Source of the DNA: Prorocentrum cordatum
Taxonomy: Eukaryota > Sar > Dinophyceae > Prorocentrales > Prorocentraceae
Direction of reading: 5' to 3'
Assembly (NCBI GenBank): GCA_963575745.1
Contig: CAUYUJ010007236.1
Span: forward strand, 397,001 to 461,000
Length of the DNA: 64,000 nucleotides
This document shows positions 60,239 to 64,000 of this stretch, piece after piece. A program made the translations under genes and the position numbers. Within the stretch, counting starts at the first letter, position 1; each line of letters begins with the position of its first letter. The notes beneath the pieces were generated by a model. That model had not been told where the DNA came from. It did not search any database and saw only the letters and a list, made by a program, of their open reading frames with translations.

Positions 60239-62924
60239 CTACTTCATTGTCTGGATGCTCTTGCACATCGTGCTCACGAGCACGCCCTGTGCATTCGCCG
60301 TGTTGGCGATGTCGTTCACTTCGGTCGCCGTCCACGTGAACCTGGAGGGGTCCCAGCGCCTGGAGGCAATCTTCGAGCTCTCCCTTAGAATGGCCGACAA
60401 CGTCTGCAACTTGTCGGTCGCGTTCTTCTTGATGGCATCGGGGAGCTTGCCGAAACCGTCGGATTCAATTGCTTTTTCCAGCCTCTGGTGCGGGATCATC
60501 AGCTTCGCCTGCAGGAGGGGAAGGATGCCGAGCAGTGCTTGGGGGTGGGATGGGGGAGGATGGGGGGGGGGGGGTAAGAGGGTGATGAAAATCACCTGCG
60601 CCCGCGTCGCCAGGAGCATCTTGACTGCCTTCTCCTCCTCCGCCTTCTTCAACGTGTCCATCCTCTCTTTGGCGCTCTCCCTCTTAGCCTTCTCGCGGGT
60701 CTTCCTCTCTTGGGCGGTCTCGTGCGACGGCGGCAGCTCGGGGGAGTCGCTGTCGGTGTTGCTGTCGCTGCCGCTGCTGGTGGGGACCGGCTTCTTGTGC
60801 TTCTTGTGAGAATTGCCCTTCTCATGGGCGTCGGCGTCGCGGTGATTCTTCCCCTTAGTGCTGGCGGCTCTCTTCTTCTCAGCGGCCTTGCACTTGGCCA
60901 TGCCCTTGCTGCTCGTGTGGATGGGCGTGTCTTTGGCGCGGCCCGCGCTGCTCTTATCAAGGCGCGTGGCCTTGCTGCTTGTGCCCTTGTCCTTGTGCTT
61001 GTCCTTGCAGCTTCTGCCCTTGTCCGCGTGCGCGGCCTTGTCTTTAGGGCGCTTCAGTTCTGCTCTGATCATCGCATCACTCGATAGCTTTGTGTTGCCG
61101 CCGTGCTTGCTGACCTTCGCATCGCCGTCCTTGCGATGCTTCTTATTTCTGCGCGTGGTACTGATGCGCTCAATGTCGTCATCGATACGCAGCTCGTCCT
61201 TGAGGGAGACCTTCTTGGTGCCGTCCTTGCGGCGATGCGCTGCCTTGATGGGTGGCGTCGGTGGCTCGTGACTCGAGCCGTTCTCTGATGAGCGATCCTG
61301 ATCATCATCACTGCCGCTGCCGCTGGGCGACGCAGGTGAATCACTGATCACCTCGTCGCGTTCGCCGCCCTCCTCCTCCTCGCCGCCTTCGCACTCTTCC
61401 TCGCATTCCTCGAAGTCGGCGTTGTCGACATCGTCGGCCCCCTCGCTGCTCTCGCGGTCACCGCCCGCTGCAACGTCACCGCCGCTCTTGTCGACGCCCT
61501 TCGCGGACTCCTCCTGGACCTTTCTGCCCACTTGTTGCTCCCAGCGCTCTATTTCATGAATTTCAACGCGGTAGCACTTGCCCAGCACGGGGTGCTGAAC
61601 CACGTCCGTGCACGTGGATTTGATGCGGCGGCACGGGAACCTTTGTTTCTTGTACCACGTCAATGGGTAATCGCCGCCTTTTCTGCCGCGCCGCTGCCCC
61701 TTCTCCGCGAGTGCCTGCAGCGTGAAGCCCAGGTGCTTCTGCAACTCAAACTTCTTCGCGCATTCCTGCAGGCCGCTCCAGACGGCCTTCCGCTCGTGAT
61801 CATTGAAACGCAGCAGCCGCGCCTTCGTCGCACCCCACTCCTCGCAACGAGCGACTTGGACGCCGCGCGGCGAGCACAATTTGCACCTGAAGACCTGCCC
61901 CTTCTTCGTGACCCGTATGGGATACGACGACATCACGTCGCACGGCTGGCCGCACCGATCGCAGTGGAACGTGTCGTCGAGAGCATCCAGGCCCAGCTCG
62001 CGCTGGTCGCTCAGGCGGCTCCTCCTCTGTGGGCTCGATAGCGCCGCGAAGCTCCCCACCGCGAACCTCTGTGGAGAGGAGCAGTCCTCGCCCCGCCCCG
62101 TCTTGCTGGGCGTAGCCGTCCCCGAACTCGCAGCAGTCGAGTCCGCCTGCGGCGGTCGGACTGGCACCTTCTGGATCCACTTGCCGATGCCCGCGTAGCC
62201 AGCCATGGCCTTGCCCGCGGCCTTGGGCACAGGCGCTGCCGCACTCGCCACGGCTGCCTTGGTCACAGGCGCTGCAGCTTTGACCGACTTGGTCCTGAGG
62301 GGCACAAGCGCTGCCGCACTCGCCGACTTGGCCCTGGGTGGCACAGGCGCTGCCGCGGCCGTCGCCTTGGCTGTGGCCTTCTTGGGCGGTGGCTTCGGCG
62401 CCGACATGGCTTTGCCCTTAGCCTTGCCCTTCGCCACGTGCTGGACCGCCGCATCTGCGGCCTTCGCCTTCTCCCTGGCCTTCTTCGGCGGCCGCGTCCC
62501 CTTCATGGGCGCGCTCGGCGTCGCCGTCGGTGGCGTCGCGGCGTCGCCCACGATGCTTGCAGCGGCCGCGGCGCCGCCCACGCTACCTGCGTCGACCGCG
62601 GCATCGCCCGCGCAACCTGCCGCCGCGGCGTCGCACGTCGCGCTGCCTGCCGCCGCGGCGTCGCCCGCGCTGCCTGCCGCCGCGGCGTCGCCCCCTTCGG
62701 CGTCGCCAACCGCTGCGTCGCCCCCCATCAGCGCCGCCCGTCGTGGCGCCGCCTCCCCCGGCGCCGCCCGCCGCGGCGTCGCTTGCCTGCCCGTTGCCCA
62801 AGCCGAGGTCGGCAATCATAGCAGCGTGCAAGCTATCATCGTTCGGCCCCGCGAGCTCCAGCGTCGCCCCGCTGTCGCAGTCGCTTTCGTCTTTGGCCTG
62901 GACGGCGCCCGTCGCGGCGGACAT
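60239..62924 (-). CDS. Zinc-binding, Lys-rich protein of unknown function, one intron
   Basis: The best start is the ATG at 62924 (MSAATGAVQAKDESDCDSG); its frame joins the main one at a run of six G (plus-strand C run near 62728), where one G too many shifts the frame, perhaps a sequencing error. An Ala/Gly/Asp-rich repeat region and Lys/Ala/Pro-rich linkers follow. A zinc-like module CDRCGQPC...CKLC sits at about 61963-61870, then RFNDHERKAVWSGLQECAKK and a conserved-looking GDYPLTWYKKQRFPCRR. The second half is an acidic block and a long Lys/Ser/His-rich nuclear-type region, ending in a helical domain (KLPDAIKKNATDKLQTLSAI). An 87-nt GT-AG intron (60509-60595) is in frame and stop-free. 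Probably nuclear; function unknown. Confidence 0.75.
60509..60595 (-). other. In-frame 87-nt GT-AG intron
   Basis: On the minus strand GCGCAG|GTGATTTTC opens it and CCTCCTGCAG|GCGAAG closes it, with a C-rich stretch between. Removal joins ARAQ to AKLMIPHQ. Retained, it would add 29 Pro/Leu/His-rich residues without a stop. Confidence 0.8.
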
Positions 62925-63505
62925 GGCGCGCGGGTCCCGAGAGCGGCGCGCGGCGCGCAAGCCCCGCGATGGGGGGGGGCGTTCTCGTCGCAAGGACGAG
63001 CACAAAGCTCGCCCGCTCGATCTGCAACAGCAATGGCGTCACATCAACAACCACGAGCGTTTAGAACAAGCGGTCAACATCGCTAAGTTACTTACCACGC
63101 CTAAGTATGATAAGTACGATAAGTTCCACACGGTGATATTTTTTTGCTGACGTGTTGTTATCTTGTGCTATCATATGTTATCCTTGGATTTCTGACACCA
63201 TGGTCGCAACGTTTAACATGTTACCCTAAAATATAGCATGGCATCCTGTGTTTTCCTGGGTGTGTTATCTTACCAGATAGCATGTTATCGTTTAGGATAG
63301 CATGTTATCATATGTTATATTTTTGTTATCCTCGCACCCGAAATTCCAGGATAACAAAAGATATCACAATATAACACAACACCTAACAAACCATATAACA
63401 TTGTGAGGAACTTATGATACTTGCGGTATTTACCAGGGCCCTAGGTGCACTTACTCCGATCACCACCACCGCCATCCTGCAATCTCGCTCCCCCGACCTC
63501 ATCAT
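62925..63505. other. 5' flank with an AT-rich pocket
   Basis: 62925-63080 is GC-rich, non-coding flank. 63090-63420 is AT-rich, with GTTATC and ATAGCATG(T/G) words repeated (63172, 63232, 63275-63330). It may contain the promoter of the minus-strand gene, but dinoflagellate promoters have no pattern I can identify. Confidence 0.5.
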
Positions 63506-64000
63506 CATTCCCACGAGCGATCGCCATCGCTTACGCTCGCAGGCGATCGTCATCGCCACACCATCCCCCTCAACATCACTCACCGTCGCCCCTCTCGAGC
63601 GATCGACATCGCTACATCCCCCATCCGCATCCCTCACCGCCGCCCCGCCCAAGCGATCGACATCGCTAGCCCAATTGACGGTCGCCGCTTACCCAAGCGA
63701 TCGGCATCGCTACGCAATCCCCACCCAACATCCATCGTCACCCCCCCCCTCCCCCCCCAAGCGATCGGCATCGCTAGCCCAATTGGCGGTCATCGCCTAC
63801 CCAAGCGATCGGCATCGCTACGCGCCCCCCACTCAACATCCATCGTCACCGCCCCCCCCCCCCCCCCCCCCCCAAGCGATCGACGTCGCTAATCCAAGCG
63901 ATGGGCATTGTTGCCCCAAGCGATTGCCTTCGCTTACGCAACCGATCAACATCGCTACATCCCCCCCCCCACACCCCACCCCCCACCCCACCCCCCAAAC
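63506..64000. repeat. Dense cluster of 16-bp hairpins in poly-C DNA
   Basis: Perfect-stem copies start at 63516, 63542, 63598, 63652, 63696, 63760 and 63804; weaker ones at 63875, 63897, 63919 and 63940. Spacing is 20-65 bp, with CCCC-rich and CATCC spacers. A ~107-bp higher-order unit (CAATTGRCGGTC, hairpin, CAACATCCATCGTCACC, hairpin) seems to repeat from 63652 to 63870. Confidence 0.9.

Noticed and set aside
56168-63819. GCGATCGC words as the cyanobacterial HIP1 repeat (contamination)
   Set aside because: The conserved unit is a 16-bp stem-loop with a variable loop, often lacking GCGATCGC, and it lies among intron-bearing eukaryotic-type genes.

Overview
This window reads as nuclear DNA of a dinoflagellate. 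The evidence is four or five relics of the 22-nt dinoflagellate spliced leader (best copy at 13699-13719), introns that seem to use GT/GA donors and AG|G acceptors, a Copia-type RT, a retroelement ORF that fuses RT, RNase H and a cytosine-C5 methyltransferase, a decaying leucine-rich-repeat gene, two DDE-transposase-like genes and very large amounts of GC-rich satellite and trinucleotide DNA. The species cannot be told from the sequence. A run of 100 Ns (50326-50425) marks an assembly gap.

Layout. 1-2782: Copia RT/RNase H ORF entering from the left edge. 2.8-13.7 kb: almost gene-free, with a ~375-bp x4 tandem array, an 11-bp array, a multi-hairpin foldback element (8425-8627) and a diverged pair of direct repeats. 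13.7-17.2 kb: a gene preceded by a spliced-leader relic, then a frame-broken LRR gene. 17.2-23.4 kb: trinucleotide tracts, a 12-bp array (19595-20206) and three 96-bp repeats. 23.4-30.6 kb: plus-strand coding remnants, two preceded by leader relics. 31.4-35.8 kb: two large satellites (about 78-bp and about 95-bp units) joined by a pentanucleotide array. 36.6-38.3 kb: (GGA)n followed by (TCC)n.

From 38.5 kb to the right edge nearly all genes are on the minus strand: two unknown proteins, a methyltransferase-like gene joined by a TGATG stop/start overlap to a three-exon transposase-like gene, a multi-exon unknown gene, a small coiled-coil gene, a second transposase-like gene broken by a 17-bp tandem duplication, and a zinc-binding, Lys-rich protein. 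The exception is the plus-strand RT-RNase H-methyltransferase retroelement at 52.5-55.4 kb, which follows an 89-bp satellite. The left part is therefore mainly plus and the right part mainly minus, converging on the satellite block.

The genes form no metabolic pathway. Most recognisable ones are mobile or retroposed. The most notable signals are the RT-methyltransferase fusion, the abutting transposase-like and methyltransferase-like ORFs, and a dispersed 16-bp hairpin (AGCGAT-NNNN-ATCGCT, at least 18 perfect-stem copies, some with paired stem changes) found only between 56 and 64 kb. Everything is judged by eye; no database search was possible.
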